Shown here: positions 63,954 to 64,000 of the stretch, piece by piece
How the letters are laid out: every line of letters begins with the position of its first letter
Numbering within the stretch: the stretch's first letter is position 1
From: Pseudomonas fluorescens
GTDB taxonomy: Bacteria > Pseudomonadota > Gammaproteobacteria > Pseudomonadales > Pseudomonadaceae
DNA: 64,000 nucleotides
Reading direction: 5' to 3'
Assembly: GCF_003732425.1 (NCBI RefSeq)
Contig: NZ_MOBX01000015.1
Span: 266,303-330,302, forward strand
Program-made: the position numbers and the translations under genes
The notes under the pieces: generated by a model
What the model was told of the DNA's origin: nothing
What the model saw: only the letters and a program-made list of their open reading frames with translations
Database searches by the model: none

Positions 63954-64000
63954 GCGCAATTCCTTGGAGATAAGGTGAAGCACGAGCCTAACCCCTTCAG

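Overview
The window is chromosomal DNA from a high-GC gammaproteobacterium, almost certainly a member of the Pseudomonas fluorescens complex. Three things point there. Many neighbour pairs follow P. aeruginosa PAO1 order: rluC-rne, then murB-ptp-kdsB-ycaR-lpxK-exbD-exbB-comEC; ABC-2 transporter-GST-fadE-PA2817 family; and gpsA near fabA-fabB with a PA1611-like kinase. The intergenic regions carry fluorescens-type REP palindromes. The gene set includes FabA/FabB and the HBM-domain chemoreceptor type. No rRNA, prophage, transposase or CRISPR array is visible. Strain-level assignment is not possible from this alone.

Layout. 1-4888: rluC (cut by the left edge) and divergent rne with a leader of about 640 nt. 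4902-9347: a periplasmic molybdenum hydroxylase operon ([2Fe-2S] subunit, Mo subunit, XdhC, MocA), sitting between rne and murB, which are neighbours in PAO1. 9348-16516: a tightly overlapping leftward envelope operon (exbB-exbD-lpxK-ycaR-kdsB-ptp-murB) preceded by comEC. 16653-23665: DUF2062 protein, ABC-2 transporter, GST, transglutaminase-like protein, fadE and a PA2817-family protein. 23727-28355: an accessory patch with a LysR regulator divergent from a free-standing tRNA-editing protein (AlaX type), an Fe(II)/2OG oxygenase, a LysE exporter and a MATE pump. 28516-29056: two tandem tRNA-Glu/tRNA-Gly cassettes with promoter and terminator. 29339-39259: a membrane-anchored unknown, an HBM chemoreceptor, a MocR regulator, an SDR, a CurA-like reductase, pyrF and a two-component system. 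39493-47038: a six-EF-hand protein, an AI-2E family permease, a DUF4892 protein, two alpha/beta hydrolases, a thioesterase and an acyl-CoA ligase. 47039-56030: sixA, DUF4389, gpsA, then a rightward TonB receptor / substrate-binding protein / hybrid kinase operon and fabA-fabB. 56421-63953: a small protein, DUF2058, mazG, relA, rlmD, cysM and a YhcG-type PDDEXK nuclease.

How it fits together. Most of the window is core metabolism and envelope biogenesis: unsaturated fatty acid and phospholipid synthesis (fabAB, gpsA), LPS precursors (kdsB, lpxK), peptidoglycan (murB), fatty acid degradation (fadE, acyl-CoA ligase, thioesterase), stringent response (relA, mazG) and RNA processing (rne, rluC, rlmD). 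Two parts look most worth following up. One is the AlaX / 2OG-oxygenase / LysE / LysR group, which reads as a system to make, export and tolerate a modified amino acid. The other is a composite dispersed repeat of about 460 bp, present twice (30249-30712 and 40457-40911). Both copies abut the stop codon of a leftward gene and contain a long-range stem with a compensatory base change between the copies.
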